Below, piece after piece: positions 15,803 through 24,643 of a stretch of 45,914 nt of DNA. The position numbers and the translations under genes are program-made. Positions within the stretch are counted from its first letter, which is position 1. Every line of letters starts with the position of its first letter. The notes under the pieces were generated by a model. That model was not told the DNA's origin and searched no databases. It worked only from the letters and a program-made list of their open reading frames with translations. The stretch comes from CAZMGG01 sp964565715. Its GTDB lineage: Bacteria > Planctomycetota > UBA1135 > UBA2386. The DNA is taken from positions 1 through 45,914 of the forward strand of contig CAZMGG010000034.1 of the NCBI GenBank assembly GCA_964565715.1, given 5' to 3'.

Positions 15803-18274
15803 ATGACGACGACGCCCCGCGCCCCGGCTCCCGTTTGCCCCGTCCGCCCCGCCTTCCGTCCGGCACCGCTGCTGGCGATCGCCGCCATGCTGCTCGCCGC
15901 CGCCACCCTGGCCCAGGGCCCCGGCGGCGAGGGCCGGCGCGGCGGGCGGGGCCAGGAGGGGATGGCCCGGATGGTGCCGGTGCTGGGGGCGCTGGACGCC
16001 GATCGGGACGGCCGGTTGTCGGCGGCCGAGGTCACGGCGGCGCCGGCCGCCCTGAAGACGATGGACCGGAACGGCGATGGCCGGCTCGGCCGGGACGAAC
16101 TGCAGCCGCCGCGCCCCGGCGGCCGGGGGCCCGGCGGCGGCCCGGGCGGCGGCCCGGGCATGGGCATGCTGCCGCCGATCCCGCTGATGACGGCCCTCGA
16201 TGCCGATGGCGACCAGGAACTGTCGGCGGCAGAGATCGCCGGCGCCGGCGATGCCCTGCGGACGCTGGACAAGAACGGCGACTCGGTGCTCGACGGTGCG
16301 GAGATGCTGCCGGCGTTCCCCGGCGGTGGTCCCGGTGGCGGCCCGGGTGGCTTCGGCGGGCCCACCGGCCCGCGGGTGCAGCCCGAGGACATGGATCCGC
16401 AGGATGGCCGGGCCCGCGTGCCGGACCTCGCCACCTTCCAGGAACTGGCCTACCAGGGCAGCGAGGTGATGATCGACACGCCGCTCACCGGGCTGCAGTT
16501 CGTCAAGTTCGTGGTGGCGGACGTCGGCACGGAGAAGCCGACCATCTACTTCATGAACACCAAACGGCACCGCGCGCACCCGATGTTCGTGCGGGTGGTC
16601 GGCCTGCCGTTCGGGCGCGGCCGCGGCGGCCAGGGCGGCGGCGTCCCGGGCCAGGGCACCAACATGATGGGCGTGTTGGTCTACCGGCCGCTGCTGCAGG
16701 CGCCGGATGGCAGCACCGGGCTGTTCACCTTCGAGTTCGAGCCCAACGACAGCTACCCGCTGACGATGATCCAGGTCGCGTTCGACCTGCTGCGCGAGCG
16801 GGCGCCGGTGGTGAAGGGCAGGCTGGCGGCGCACATCCTGGATGGCACGCGCCGGGTCTACGAGCAGGAGCGCGAGGCCTACCGCCAGGCCGGCGTGCCG
16901 GTGCTGCTGCCCGAGGAACTGTTCCGCGGCATCGCCTTCCTGCCGCTCAACCGCGCCGTCGGCTTCGGCCGGCTGCGGCTGCTGGAGGTGAGCGAACGGC
17001 CGGGTTCGCGCGACATCGCGGTCTACCGGACCCTGCCCAACGAGATGCCGCGGGTGGCCGGCGTGATCACCGCCGTGCAGCAGACGCCGCTGTCGCACGT
17101 CAACCTGCGGGCGGTGCAGGACGGCGTGCCGAACGCCTTCGTGCGCGGCGCCGACGCCGATCCGGCGATCCAGGCGCTGCTCGGCCGCTACGTCCGCTAC
17201 GAGGTGCGGGCCGATGGCTTCGACCTGCGGGCGGCCACCGATGCCGAGGTCGACGCGCACTTCGCCGCGCTGCGGCCGAAGGCGCCGCGGACGCCGCTGC
17301 GCAACCTCGGCGTCACCGCCGCCCGGCCGCTGGGCGAGATCGCGTTCACCGACAGCAGTGCGTTCGGCGTCAAGGTGGCCAACCTGGCGGCGATGCGCGG
17401 CATGGACCTGCCGCCGGGGATGGTGCCGGATGGCTACGGCCTGCCGTTCGCCTGCTACGACGCCTTCATGACCCACAACGGGCTCTACGACGCCGCCCGC
17501 ACCATGCTGGCGCAGAAGGACTTCGCCGAGGACGCGTCGGTGCGGGAGAAGGCGCTGGCGGCGTTCCGCCGCAAGGTACGGAAGGGCGAGTTCCCGCCGG
17601 CGGTGGCGGCGACCCTGGCGGCGGTGCAGCGGGCGTTCCCCGCCGGCACGCCGCTGCGCTGCCGGTCGAGCACCAACGCCGAGGACCTGGAGGGCTTCAG
17701 CGGCGCCGGGCTCTACGACTCGTTCACCCACCGGCCGGACGAGGGCGACATCGCCAGGACCATCGCCCAGGTCTACGCCAGCCTGTGGAACTTCCGCGCC
17801 TTCGAGGAGCGCGAGTTCCATCGCATCGACCATCTGCAGACGGCGATGGGCGTGCTGATCCACCCCAACTACGACGGCGAGCTGGCCAACGGCGTGGCGG
17901 TGACCGACGACATCGTCTACCAGACCAACGACCAGCAGTTCGGCCGGCGCTACTACGTCAGCGTGCAGCTCGGCGAGGAGCTGGTGACCAATCCGCAGGG
18001 CGACGCGATCCCCGAGGAGACCTTGCTGCATCCGACCAGCGCCCGGCGCGACACCCTGGTGCGCACCTCCAACCGGGTGGGTCCGGATGAGGCGCTGCTG
18101 GGCGCCCGGCACCTGCAGGACCTGCGCACGGCGTTGCGCACGCTGGAGCGCGAGTTCCGCAGCCTCTACGGCAAGCAGGCCGGCGACCGGTTCGCCATCG
18201 AGGTGGAGTTCAAGCTCGACGCCGCGAACAGGCTGGTGATCAAGCAGGCCCGGCCCTGGGTCTACGGCGGCTGA
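15803..18274 (+). CDS. Exported EF-hand protein with glucan-water-dikinase-like C-terminus
   Basis: 823 residues. A basic N-terminus and hydrophobic stretch (APLLAIAAMLLAAATLAQ, about 21-38) look like a signal peptide. Four EF-hand loops follow: 65-76, 88-99, 133-144 and 156-167, each with D-x-D/N-x-D spacing, in two pairs separated by Gly/Pro-rich linkers. After a region of unknown fold (about 208-400) comes a swivelling phospho-His block, TPLSHVNLRA (His432), then an ATP-grasp of the PPDK_N type with RCRSSTNAEDLEGFSGAGLY (619-638) and a terminal VIKQARPW. The His-then-ATP-grasp order and these motifs match alpha-glucan water dikinases, not PPDK (which has the reverse order). Such enzymes transfer the beta-phosphate of ATP to a glucan via His. 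An exported version would lack obvious ATP. It overlaps the MFS gene by 13 bp. Confidence 0.75.
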   Translation: MTTTPRAPAPVCPVRPAFRPAPLLAIAAMLLAAATLAQGPGGEGRRGGRGQEGMARMVPVLGALDADRDGRLSAAEVTAAPAALKTMDRNGDGRLGRDELQPPRPGGRGPGGGPGGGPGMGMLPPIPLMTALDADGDQELSAAEIAGAGDALRTLDKNGDSVLDGAEMLPAFPGGGPGGGPGGFGGPTGPRVQPEDMDPQDGRARVPDLATFQELAYQGSEVMIDTPLTGLQFVKFVVADVGTEKPTIYFMNTKRHRAHPMFVRVVGLPFGRGRGGQGGGVPGQGTNMMGVLVYRPLLQAPDGSTGLFTFEFEPNDSYPLTMIQVAFDLLRERAPVVKGRLAAHILDGTRRVYEQEREAYRQAGVPVLLPEELFRGIAFLPLNRAVGFGRLRLLEVSERPGSRDIAVYRTLPNEMPRVAGVITAVQQTPLSHVNLRAVQDGVPNAFVRGADADPAIQALLGRYVRYEVRADGFDLRAATDAEVDAHFAALRPKAPRTPLRNLGVTAARPLGEIAFTDSSAFGVKVANLAAMRGMDLPPGMVPDGYGLPFACYDAFMTHNGLYDAARTMLAQKDFAEDASVREKALAAFRRKVRKGEFPPAVAATLAAVQRAFPAGTPLRCRSSTNAEDLEGFSGAGLYDSFTHRPDEGDIARTIAQVYASLWNFRAFEEREFHRIDHLQTAMGVLIHPNYDGELANGVAVTDDIVYQTNDQQFGRRYYVSVQLGEELVTNPQGDAIPEETLLHPTSARRDTLVRTSNRVGPDEALLGARHLQDLRTALRTLEREFRSLYGKQAGDRFAIEVEFKLDAANRLVIKQARPWVYGG
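16130..16159 (+). repeat. Short GGC/CCC tandem repeat encoding a Gly-Pro linker
   Basis: About three copies of a GGCGGCGGCCCG-like unit encode GPGGGPGGGPG between the two EF-hand pairs. A similar stretch lies at 16321-16360 after the second pair. Slippage-prone, low-complexity linker sequence; no sign of a mobile element. Confidence 0.7.
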
Positions 18275-19506
18275 GGGCCACCGCGGGCCCGCCGGCCCTC
18301 GTTCCGCGCCAGCACGGTGAACCCGGCCGCCGCGGCGAGGCCGCAGGCGAGGGCCAGCCACCAGACCGTGTCCGGGCCCAGCCGCTGGTAGCACTGGGTG
18401 CCCAGCACCGGCGCCACCATCCAGGCCACCGAGAACGTCGTGCCGTAGGCGCCGAGGTAGCGACCGCGGGCGTGTTCGGGCGCGCGGCTGCCGATGAACG
18501 CGGCGAGTGCCGGCGCCTGCAGCATCTCGCCGACGGTCCACAGCAGGATGGTGGCGCACAGCCAGGCGGGATGCGGCGACAGCGGGGTCAGTCCGAGCCC
18601 GACGCCGAGCAGCAGCGAGCCCAGCGCCACCAGCCGCAGCGGCGGCTGCGCCCGCAGCCGGTGCACCAGCACCATCTCGGTGACGGTGATCACCGCCGGG
18701 TTCAGCACCAGCAGCAGCCCGATGGTGGGCTTGTCGAGGCCGCGGACCTCGTGCAGGTAGAGGGGCGCCAGCCCGAAGAACAGCAGGTAGGTGAACGACG
18801 CCACGCCGGACCAGAGCAGCAGCAGCAGGAACGGGCCGTCGCGCAGCGGTGAGGCGGCGCGGCCGCGGGGCGGCAGCGGCGGCGGCGGCACGGCGGCGGC
18901 CCCGCCGGGCGGCATCGGCACGCTGACCGGGCGCAGGCGCACCCGCACGGCCACCAGCCACAGCCCGGCCAGGGCGGCGGTGGCCGCATCGGCGAGGAAC
19001 AGCCACAGGTAGTCGGCCTTGGCCAGCAGCCCGCCCAGCGCCGGCCCGATCGCCCAGCCGGCGTTCACCGCCAGCCGGTTGAGGGCGAACGCGCGGCTGC
19101 GCAGTTCCGCCGGTGCGCTGCCGGCGATGGCGGTCAGGTTGCCGGGGCGGAAGGCGTCGTGCACCACGCCGAGCAGCACCAGGGTGGCGCCGATCGCCCA
19201 GGGCGCCCGCAGGGCCGCCAGCAGCAGGAACACCAGGGCGGTGAGGAACAGGCTCAGCGCCTGGGTGCGCAGGGCGCCGATGCGGTCGCACAGCACCCCG
19301 CCGAGCGCGTTGCCGGCGATCGAACCGACCCCGTAGAGCGAGACGAAGGCGCCGGCCTCGGCCGCCGAGAAGCCGTGCCGCTCGGTCAGGTAGAGCGTGA
19401 GGTACGGCACCACCATGGTGCCGGTGCGGTTGACGAACGCCGCCGCCGACAGCAGCCAGGTGGCCGCCGGCAGGCCCCGGTAGGCGGCGGCGAACCTGTG
19501 CAGCAT
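18262..19506 (-). CDS. MFS transporter
   Basis: 414 residues, twelve predicted membrane helices in two halves, with a loop around residues 195-220 rich in Pro. The region GNALGGVLCDRIGALRT (about 65-81) is the loop 2-3 motif (GxLaDrxGrr) of the major facilitator superfamily, and AFALNRLAVNAGWAIGPALGG is the helix 5 motif C-like region (gxxxGPxxGG) of drug:H+ antiporters. Family members export drugs or metabolites. It is the last gene of the minus-strand export operon, starting 10 nt after the second permease gene; it may extend the substrate range of the ABC pump. It converges with the EF-hand gene, overlapping by 13 bp. Confidence 0.88.
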   Translation of the reverse strand: MLHRFAAAYRGLPAATWLLSAAAFVNRTGTMVVPYLTLYLTERHGFSAAEAGAFVSLYGVGSIAGNALGGVLCDRIGALRTQALSLFLTALVFLLLAALRAPWAIGATLVLLGVVHDAFRPGNLTAIAGSAPAELRSRAFALNRLAVNAGWAIGPALGGLLAKADYLWLFLADAATAALAGLWLVAVRVRLRPVSVPMPPGGAAAVPPPPLPPRGRAASPLRDGPFLLLLLWSGVASFTYLLFFGLAPLYLHEVRGLDKPTIGLLLVLNPAVITVTEMVLVHRLRAQPPLRLVALGSLLLGVGLGLTPLSPHPAWLCATILLWTVGEMLQAPALAAFIGSRAPEHARGRYLGAYGTTFSVAWMVAPVLGTQCYQRLGPDTVWWLALACGLAAAAGFTVLARNEGRRARGGPQPP

Positions 19507-19516
19507 GGCGACGATC

Positions 19517-20686
19517 TCAGGTGCGCCGCAGCGCCGCGGTGGGCCGCAGCCGCGCCGCCCGCAGGGCCGGGAAGGCGCCGCCGATCAGCCCGAGCGCCGT
19601 GGCGAACAGCACCGCCACCAGCATCACGAACGGCGTCACCTGGAAGGCGAACGCCACCTCGGTGAAGGTCTGGAAGTTGGTGGTGCCGGTCCGCATGCCC
19701 TGCAGCGGCAGGATCAGCAGGCAGCCGAGCACGCCGCCCAGCAGCCCCAGCAGCGCCGCCTCCAGCAGGAACGACAGGAAGATCGCCCAGGGCCGGAAGC
19801 CGGTGGCCAGCAGGATGCCGATCTCGTGGGAGCGGGCGCCGATCGCCGACAGCATGGCGTTGGTGCCGGTGAACACCGCGGCGATGCCCATCACCACGCC
19901 GAGGACCCTGCCGATGATCACCAGCAGCGCCGACAGCATCGTCGTCTGGCTCCGCAGGTACTCCTGCTCGGTCTGCACCTTGGCCGGCGTGCGCTTGTCG
20001 TCCTTCAGCCGCGCCGCCAGCGCCGCGACGTCGGTGCCGGGCTTCACCTTTGCCAGCATGCGGCTGAAGTTGGGCCGCTGCAGGGCCTGCATCATCCGGT
20101 CGATGTCGCCCCAGATCTCGCTGCGGTAGCCGCCGCGGGCCTCGAAGGCGCCGACCACCCTGAACGGCGTGACGTTGATCTGCAGGGTGTCGCCGATCCG
20201 CAGGTCGCCCAGCCGCTCCAGCATGCCGGCGCCGACGATCACCTCGTCGCTGCCGGGCTGGAAGCGCCGGCCGTCGGTGACGCGCAGGTCGTCGCCGTGG
20301 ATCGCGAACGAGGCGGTCTGCACGCCGCGGATCGGCACGTTGGTCTCGCCGCCGTCGGCCTTGCGGCGGCGCACGGCCATGAACAGCTCCGCCGACGCCA
20401 GCGGCTGCTGCTGTTCGTCGGTGGCGATCTCCGGCACCTCCTTCAGCAGCACCGCCATCCGCTCGCGGTCGATGACGCTCTCGCCCTCGCTGGTGGCGCC
20501 GGGCCGCAGGAACAGGCAGACGTCGGTGCGACCGCGCTCGGTGTAGATCGAGGCGAAGCCCTGCTGCAGGGCCAGCATGCCCGACAGCACCGCGACGGTG
20601 GCGGCGACGCTGCAGACGGTGAGCAGGGTGGCGCCGGCGCGGACGCGCAGGCTGCGCAGGTTGTAGCTGAACGGGACCAGTGCCAT
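19517..20686 (-). CDS. ABC transporter permease, FtsX/MacB family (second)
   Basis: 389 residues with the MacB/LolC-type layout: one N-terminal helix (AGATLLTVCSVAATVAVLSGM), a periplasmic domain of about 220 residues and three C-terminal helices (around LSALLVIIGRVLGVVMGIAAVF, SFLLEAALLGLLGGVLGCLLI and FVMLVAVLFATALGLIGGAFPALRAARLRP). The terminal PALRAARLRPTAALR block is a family hallmark. Starts 1 nt after the stop of the preceding permease (TGACATG), so coupled. With the other permease it probably forms a heterodimer driven by the ATPase encoded upstream. Confidence 0.9.
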   Translation of the reverse strand: MALVPFSYNLRSLRVRAGATLLTVCSVAATVAVLSGMLALQQGFASIYTERGRTDVCLFLRPGATSEGESVIDRERMAVLLKEVPEIATDEQQQPLASAELFMAVRRRKADGGETNVPIRGVQTASFAIHGDDLRVTDGRRFQPGSDEVIVGAGMLERLGDLRIGDTLQINVTPFRVVGAFEARGGYRSEIWGDIDRMMQALQRPNFSRMLAKVKPGTDVAALAARLKDDKRTPAKVQTEQEYLRSQTTMLSALLVIIGRVLGVVMGIAAVFTGTNAMLSAIGARSHEIGILLATGFRPWAIFLSFLLEAALLGLLGGVLGCLLILPLQGMRTGTTNFQTFTEVAFAFQVTPFVMLVAVLFATALGLIGGAFPALRAARLRPTAALRRT

Positions 20687-20687
20687 G

Positions 20688-21869
20688 TCAGGCCTCCGAC
20701 CGCAGGGCGTGGACGGGGCGCAGGCGGGCGAGCCGCAGGCCCGGGAACAGGCCGGCGCCGATGCCGACGCCCGCCGCGATCAGGAAGCCGCGCAGCAGCA
20801 CCTCGCCGTCGATGGCGAAGCCCGGCGCCCACTGCGAGATGGCGCCGCCGAACGGTCCCTCGATGCCCTTGGCCAGCAGGGCGCCGAAGCCGGCGCCGGC
20901 GAGGCTCAGCAGCACCGACTCCAGCAGCAGCAGCCCGGCGATGGAGCCGTCGCGGAAGCCGAGCGCCTTGAGGATGCCGGCGTCCCGGGTGCGCTCGCGG
21001 CCGGCCATCAGCATGGTGTTGAGCACGGCGAAGAAGATCGCGAACAGCACGCCGCCGCCGATCGCCTGCAGCATCAGCGGCACGTTGCCCATCATCGTCA
21101 GGAACTGCCGGTTGAACTCGGCCTCGGTGGTGGTCTGCACCCGCTGCGGGCCGTTCTCGAACAGGGCGTCGACCTCGCGCTGCACCGCTTCCGGCGCGGT
21201 GCCCGCCGCCACCTTCAGCATGTAGACGCCGACCCCGTCGCCGCCCAGCGCGCCGCCGGTCGCCAGCGACTCCCGCAGGTAGTCGTAGTGGAAGAACATG
21301 GTCATCTGGTCGAAGTTGGGCGAGCGCGACTCGTAGAGCGCCACCACCTCGAAGTCCCAGACGCCGCCGTCGGTCCGCGGGTAGATCGTGCCCTGCATCG
21401 GCATGCGGCTGCCGATGCCGAGGTCGAGCTGCTCGGCGAGCGCCTTGCCGATCACGCAGCCGGTGCGGCGGGCGGCGAAGTCCTCCCAGGTGCCGGCCAC
21501 CAGCTCGATTTCGGGATAGGTCTTGCGGAACGGTTCCAGGTCGACGCCGAACTGGGCGAAGAAGCCGGTCTCCTCGTCGGACTCGCCGGCCTTGTAGCGG
21601 CCGCCGAACCACTGGAACTTGCACACCGAGTCGACGCCCGGCACCTGGGCGATCTTCGCCTCGTAGCTCTGCGGGAGCTGCACGAACAGGCTCACCGCCG
21701 ACTGCACCACCAGCCGGTTCTGCGCCGCGAGATCGACGGCGGCGGTGAAGCCGCGCGACACCGCGTGCAGCATCGCCAGCAGGAACATCGCCACCGCCAC
21801 CGACCCGAAGGTCAGCAGCGCCCGGAACGGGTGCGCCAGCAGGTTGCGCCAGACCAGTCGGAACGGCAT
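20688..21869 (-). CDS. ABC transporter permease, FtsX/MacB family (first)
   Basis: 393 residues, paralogous in layout to the neighbouring permease: N-terminal helix (FRALLTFGSVAVAMFLLAMLHAV), large periplasmic domain, three C-terminal helices and the terminal GLRLARLRPVHALR signature. The periplasmic part includes the conserved IGKALAEQLDLGIGSRM segment seen in MacB-like permeases. It begins 4 nt after the ATPase stop. These permeases do not move substrate through a channel but couple ATP hydrolysis to periplasmic motions in lipoprotein sorting or tripartite export. Confidence 0.9.
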   Translation of the reverse strand: MPFRLVWRNLLAHPFRALLTFGSVAVAMFLLAMLHAVSRGFTAAVDLAAQNRLVVQSAVSLFVQLPQSYEAKIAQVPGVDSVCKFQWFGGRYKAGESDEETGFFAQFGVDLEPFRKTYPEIELVAGTWEDFAARRTGCVIGKALAEQLDLGIGSRMPMQGTIYPRTDGGVWDFEVVALYESRSPNFDQMTMFFHYDYLRESLATGGALGGDGVGVYMLKVAAGTAPEAVQREVDALFENGPQRVQTTTEAEFNRQFLTMMGNVPLMLQAIGGGVLFAIFFAVLNTMLMAGRERTRDAGILKALGFRDGSIAGLLLLESVLLSLAGAGFGALLAKGIEGPFGGAISQWAPGFAIDGEVLLRGFLIAAGVGIGAGLFPGLRLARLRPVHALRSEA

Positions 21870-21873
21870 CGCC

Positions 21874-22596
21874 TCAGCTCCTCGCCGCCGCCGGCCGCGG
21901 CTGGTTCTGTTCGACGCGGCCGAGCCGGCCCTTGTCGAGGTGGATGACCTGCTGGGCGAAGCCCGCCGCCTCCGGGTCGTGGGTGACCATCAGGATGGTC
22001 TTGCCCAGCTCGCGGTTGAGGCGCGCCAGCAGCTCCAGCACCTGGTTGGCGGTCTCCCGGTCGAGGTCGCCGGTGGGCTCGTCGCACAGCAGCACCGCCG
22101 GATCGGTGGCGATGGCCCGTGCGATCGCCACCCGCTGCTCCTGGCCGCCGGACAGCTCGCGCGGCTTGTGGTCCATGCGGTCGGCCAGTCCGACCAGTTC
22201 GAGGGCGCGCTCCGCCTGGGCCCGACGCTGGGCGCGGCCGAGCGGCGTCAGCAGCAGCGGCAGCGTCACGTTCTCGCGGGCCGACAGCACCGGCAGCAGG
22301 TTGAAGCCCTGGAAGACGAAGCCGACGTGCTCGGCGCGCCAGCCCGACAGCTCGGAGCCCGACAGCCCTGCGAGGTCGGTGCCGGCCACCACCAGGCTGC
22401 CGGAGTCGGGGCTGTCCAGGCCGCCGATCAGGTTGAGCAGCGTGGTCTTGCCGGAGCCGGACGGGCCCATCAGGGCCGAGAACGTGCCCTCGGCCAGCTG
22501 CAGGTCCAGATCGTCGAGGACGCGCAGGGTCTCGCCGCCGCGCTGGTAGGTCTTGGTGACCGCCTGGATCTCGACGGCGTGGTCGGTGTCGCTCAT
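21874..22596 (-). CDS. ABC transporter ATPase (LolD/MacB type)
   Basis: 240 residues with all nucleotide-binding motifs: Walker A GPSGSGKT (44-51), Q-loop Gln96, signature LSGGQEQR (148-155), Walker B VLLCDEPTGDLD (168-179) and H-loop THD. Such ATPases pair with FtsX-type permeases. The gene sits 66 nt downstream of the adaptor and 4 nt upstream of the first permease, so the operon encodes a complete adaptor-ATPase-permease set. No outer-membrane TolC-like gene is within the window. Confidence 0.95.
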   Translation of the reverse strand: MSDTDHAVEIQAVTKTYQRGGETLRVLDDLDLQLAEGTFSALMGPSGSGKTTLLNLIGGLDSPDSGSLVVAGTDLAGLSGSELSGWRAEHVGFVFQGFNLLPVLSARENVTLPLLLTPLGRAQRRAQAERALELVGLADRMDHKPRELSGGQEQRVAIARAIATDPAVLLCDEPTGDLDRETANQVLELLARLNRELGKTILMVTHDPEAAGFAQQVIHLDKGRLGRVEQNQPRPAAARS

Positions 22597-22662
22597 GGCA
22601 TGTCTCGGGGCTCGTGGTTCAGGACGTCGGGCCGGCTGCGTTCATGACGGACGGGCGGGGAA

Positions 22663-24087
22663 TCACGGCTGGTCCTGCCGCAGGACCCGGTCGCCGTCCC
22701 GCAGGGAGGGAGGCGGGGCCAGCACGACGCGCATGCCGGGCTGCAGGCCTTCCTGCACCAGCACCCGGCCCGAACGGCGCTCGCCGAGCCGCACCGGCTG
22801 GAAGCGCACCGCATCGCGTTCGAGCACGAAGGCGCCGTCCTGGCCGCCGATCTGCACGAAGGCGTCCTCGCCGACCAGGATGGCGGGGCGCGCGTCGGCG
22901 GCCGGCATGGCCGGCCGGTCGGCATCGCCGGGCGGCGGGAACACGATGCGGCAGCCCATCTCCGGCCGCAGCTCCGCAGGCCGCTCGTCGAGGGCGATGC
23001 GGACCTCGACGGTGGCCTTCTGCCGGTCGGCGGTGGGCCAGATGCGGTCGACCCTGCCGGCGATGCGGCGGGCGGGGAACGCGTCCAGGTAGACCTCGGC
23101 CGGCGCGCCGAGCCGCACGCTGTCGAGCGACGTCTCCGGCACGTTGGCCTGCACCTCGAGGCTGGCGAAGTCGACCATGGTGCACACCGCGCCGCGGGCG
23201 GTGCTGCCGCCCTGGCTGTTGGGCGAGACCACCTCGCCGACCTCGGCGTCCTTCAGCACGACGATGCCGTCGAACGGCGCGCGCACGTCCATCTTGTCGA
23301 GGGAGGCCTGCGCCAGCCGCAGCGCCGCCGCCGTGGCCTGCTGCTGCGCGAGCGCCACCGAGTGCTCGTCGCGGGCCACCTGCACCTGCAGCGCCGCGGT
23401 GGCGGCGGCGGCGGTGGCCGAACGCAGGCCGGCGTCGGCGGCGGCCGTGCGGGCGGCGGCGGCGTCCAGTTCGCTCTGCACCCGCTGCTGGTCCTGCGGC
23501 GAACGGACCCCCTGGCGGACCAGATCGTCGGTGCGCTGCAGTTCCTGCGCCGCCCAGCGCTCCTGGGCCTGCGCCTCCTGCAGCCGGGCCTGGGCGGTCT
23601 CCACCGCGGCCCTGGCCTCCCGTTCGGCGGCGGCGGCGGACTGCCCGGCGGTGGCCGCACGGGCGGCGCTGGCCTCGGCGACCTTCAGGTCGGCGGCTGC
23701 CCTCTCGGCTGCGGCGCGCATCTCGTCGCTGTAGAGGCGGGCGACGATCTCGCCCTGCTTGACCACCGAGCCCTCGCGTACGCGCAGTTCGACGATGCGG
23801 CCAGGCACGTCCGACGACAGGGCGGCGCGACGGGCCGCCACCACGTAGCCGTTGGCCGCCGCACCGCTCACCGCGGCGGCCGCGGCCGGCGCCGACCCGG
23901 TGACCAGCACCGTTCGCACCGCCGGCAGGCGCAGCCGGTCGACCATGGGCTGCAGCACCGGCCAGAACAGCCAGAGCAGCAGGCCGGCGCCGACCAGCAC
24001 GAACGGCCACAGCGGCACGCCGCGGCGGCGGCCCGGACGGGCGGCGGACTTCGGGCCGCGGTCGATCTTGAGGCTCTGCAGGTCCAC
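22663..24087 (-). CDS. Periplasmic adaptor (HlyD/MacA-like membrane fusion protein)
   Basis: 474 residues from GTG 24087 (ATG 24144 in frame is the alternative). Starts VDLQSLKIDRG, a common adaptor N-terminus, then one membrane helix (LWPFVLVGAGLLLWLFWPVL). The first half-lipoyl block (GRIVELRVREGSVVKQGE) precedes a long Ala/Glu/Gln-rich coiled coil and a second half-lipoyl segment (DVRAPFDGIVVLKDAEVGE), followed by beta-barrel and membrane-proximal domains. It links inner-membrane export to the outer envelope. The GTG start is preferred because TATCCT lies 14 nt upstream of it and it leaves room for the divergent stress-protein promoter. Confidence 0.9.
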   Translation of the reverse strand: MDLQSLKIDRGPKSAARPGRRRGVPLWPFVLVGAGLLLWLFWPVLQPMVDRLRLPAVRTVLVTGSAPAAAAAVSGAAANGYVVAARRAALSSDVPGRIVELRVREGSVVKQGEIVARLYSDEMRAAAERAAADLKVAEASAARAATAGQSAAAAEREARAAVETAQARLQEAQAQERWAAQELQRTDDLVRQGVRSPQDQQRVQSELDAAAARTAAADAGLRSATAAAATAALQVQVARDEHSVALAQQQATAAALRLAQASLDKMDVRAPFDGIVVLKDAEVGEVVSPNSQGGSTARGAVCTMVDFASLEVQANVPETSLDSVRLGAPAEVYLDAFPARRIAGRVDRIWPTADRQKATVEVRIALDERPAELRPEMGCRIVFPPPGDADRPAMPAADARPAILVGEDAFVQIGGQDGAFVLERDAVRFQPVRLGERRSGRVLVQEGLQPGMRVVLAPPPSLRDGDRVLRQDQP

Positions 24088-24101
24088 GGGCAGGGGCGGG
24101 G

Positions 24102-24107
24102 AGGATA
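24102..24107 (-). promoter_or_regulatory. Putative -10 box TATCCT of the export operon
   Basis: TATCCT on the minus strand ends 14 nt before GTG 24087, giving a leader of roughly 7 nt. No convincing -35 is seen. It would drive adaptor, ATPase, two permeases and MFS transporter. Confidence 0.35.
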
Positions 24108-24173
24108 CCGGAGGGCATTCGCCGGTGCCCCGGTGCGGATGCAATTCCCCATGGCCGGGCCACGCGGGGCGCG

Positions 24174-24179
24174 TAGATT
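24174..24179 (+). promoter_or_regulatory. Putative -10 box TAGATT, leaderless
   Basis: TAGATT ends 6 nt before ATG 24186, so a start site 7 nt downstream would coincide with the A of the start codon. No Shine-Dalgarno is present. It would drive the stress protein and the coupled Lon-like gene. Confidence 0.5.
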
Positions 24180-24185
24180 CGGCGC

Positions 24186-24641
24186 ATGCCCAACCGAGTC
24201 GTCCGCCGCGTGCTCGCGCCGATCGAACTGGCGGAGTCGCGCGAGCCGGATGCCAGCTACGTGATCGCGCTGGCGGCGCAGCTCCGCGCCGAGCTGATCT
24301 TCCTGGCGGTGGTCGACACGGCGGCGACGGTCAACCTGATCGGAAGGCACCGTGCCATGGGGTCGGGGCGGGACTTCGAGCAGGGTCTCATGCAGGACGT
24401 GACAAGCATCCTGCAGGGGATGGTCGATAGGGCAGCGGAGGCAGGGGTGCAGGCCCTCGGGCACGCCACCCTGAGCGAAGAGGTCGAGGAGCAGATCCTC
24501 AAGGAGGCCCTGGTGAAGAAGGTCGATCTGATCGTGGTCCGCTCGCAGGGGCGGTCCGGCATCATGAAGGCGCTGATGGGCAGCACCGCGGGCGAGATCC
24601 TGAAGGCCGCGCCCTGCCCGGTCCTGGTGGCGCGGGTCTGA
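24186..24641 (+). CDS. Universal stress protein (UspA family)
   Basis: 151 residues with the alternating beta/alpha layout of UspA domains, beginning RRVLAPIELAE and ending in CPVLVARV. The ATP-binding motif G-x2-G-x9-G-S/T is present as R119-S-Q-G122 then G132-S133: the first Gly is Arg, so nucleotide binding may be weakened. The following Lon-like gene starts 2 nt after the stop, indicating a two-gene operon. Confidence 0.9.
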   Translation: MPNRVVRRVLAPIELAESREPDASYVIALAAQLRAELIFLAVVDTAATVNLIGRHRAMGSGRDFEQGLMQDVTSILQGMVDRAAEAGVQALGHATLSEEVEEQILKEALVKKVDLIVVRSQGRSGIMKALMGSTAGEILKAAPCPVLVARV

Positions 24642-24643
24642 CC

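Noticed and set aside
11337..15866. A 1500-codon open frame on the minus strand opposite the polymerase gene
   Set aside because: It is an antisense shadow caused by the high GC content; its product is rich in Arg, Ala, Gln and His, has no family motif, and the genuine polymerase and phosphoesterase genes explain the region.
16130..16360. GC-rich repeats as a mobile or CRISPR-like array
   Set aside because: They are in-frame Gly/Pro linker codons inside the EF-hand gene, with no spacers or flanking duplications.
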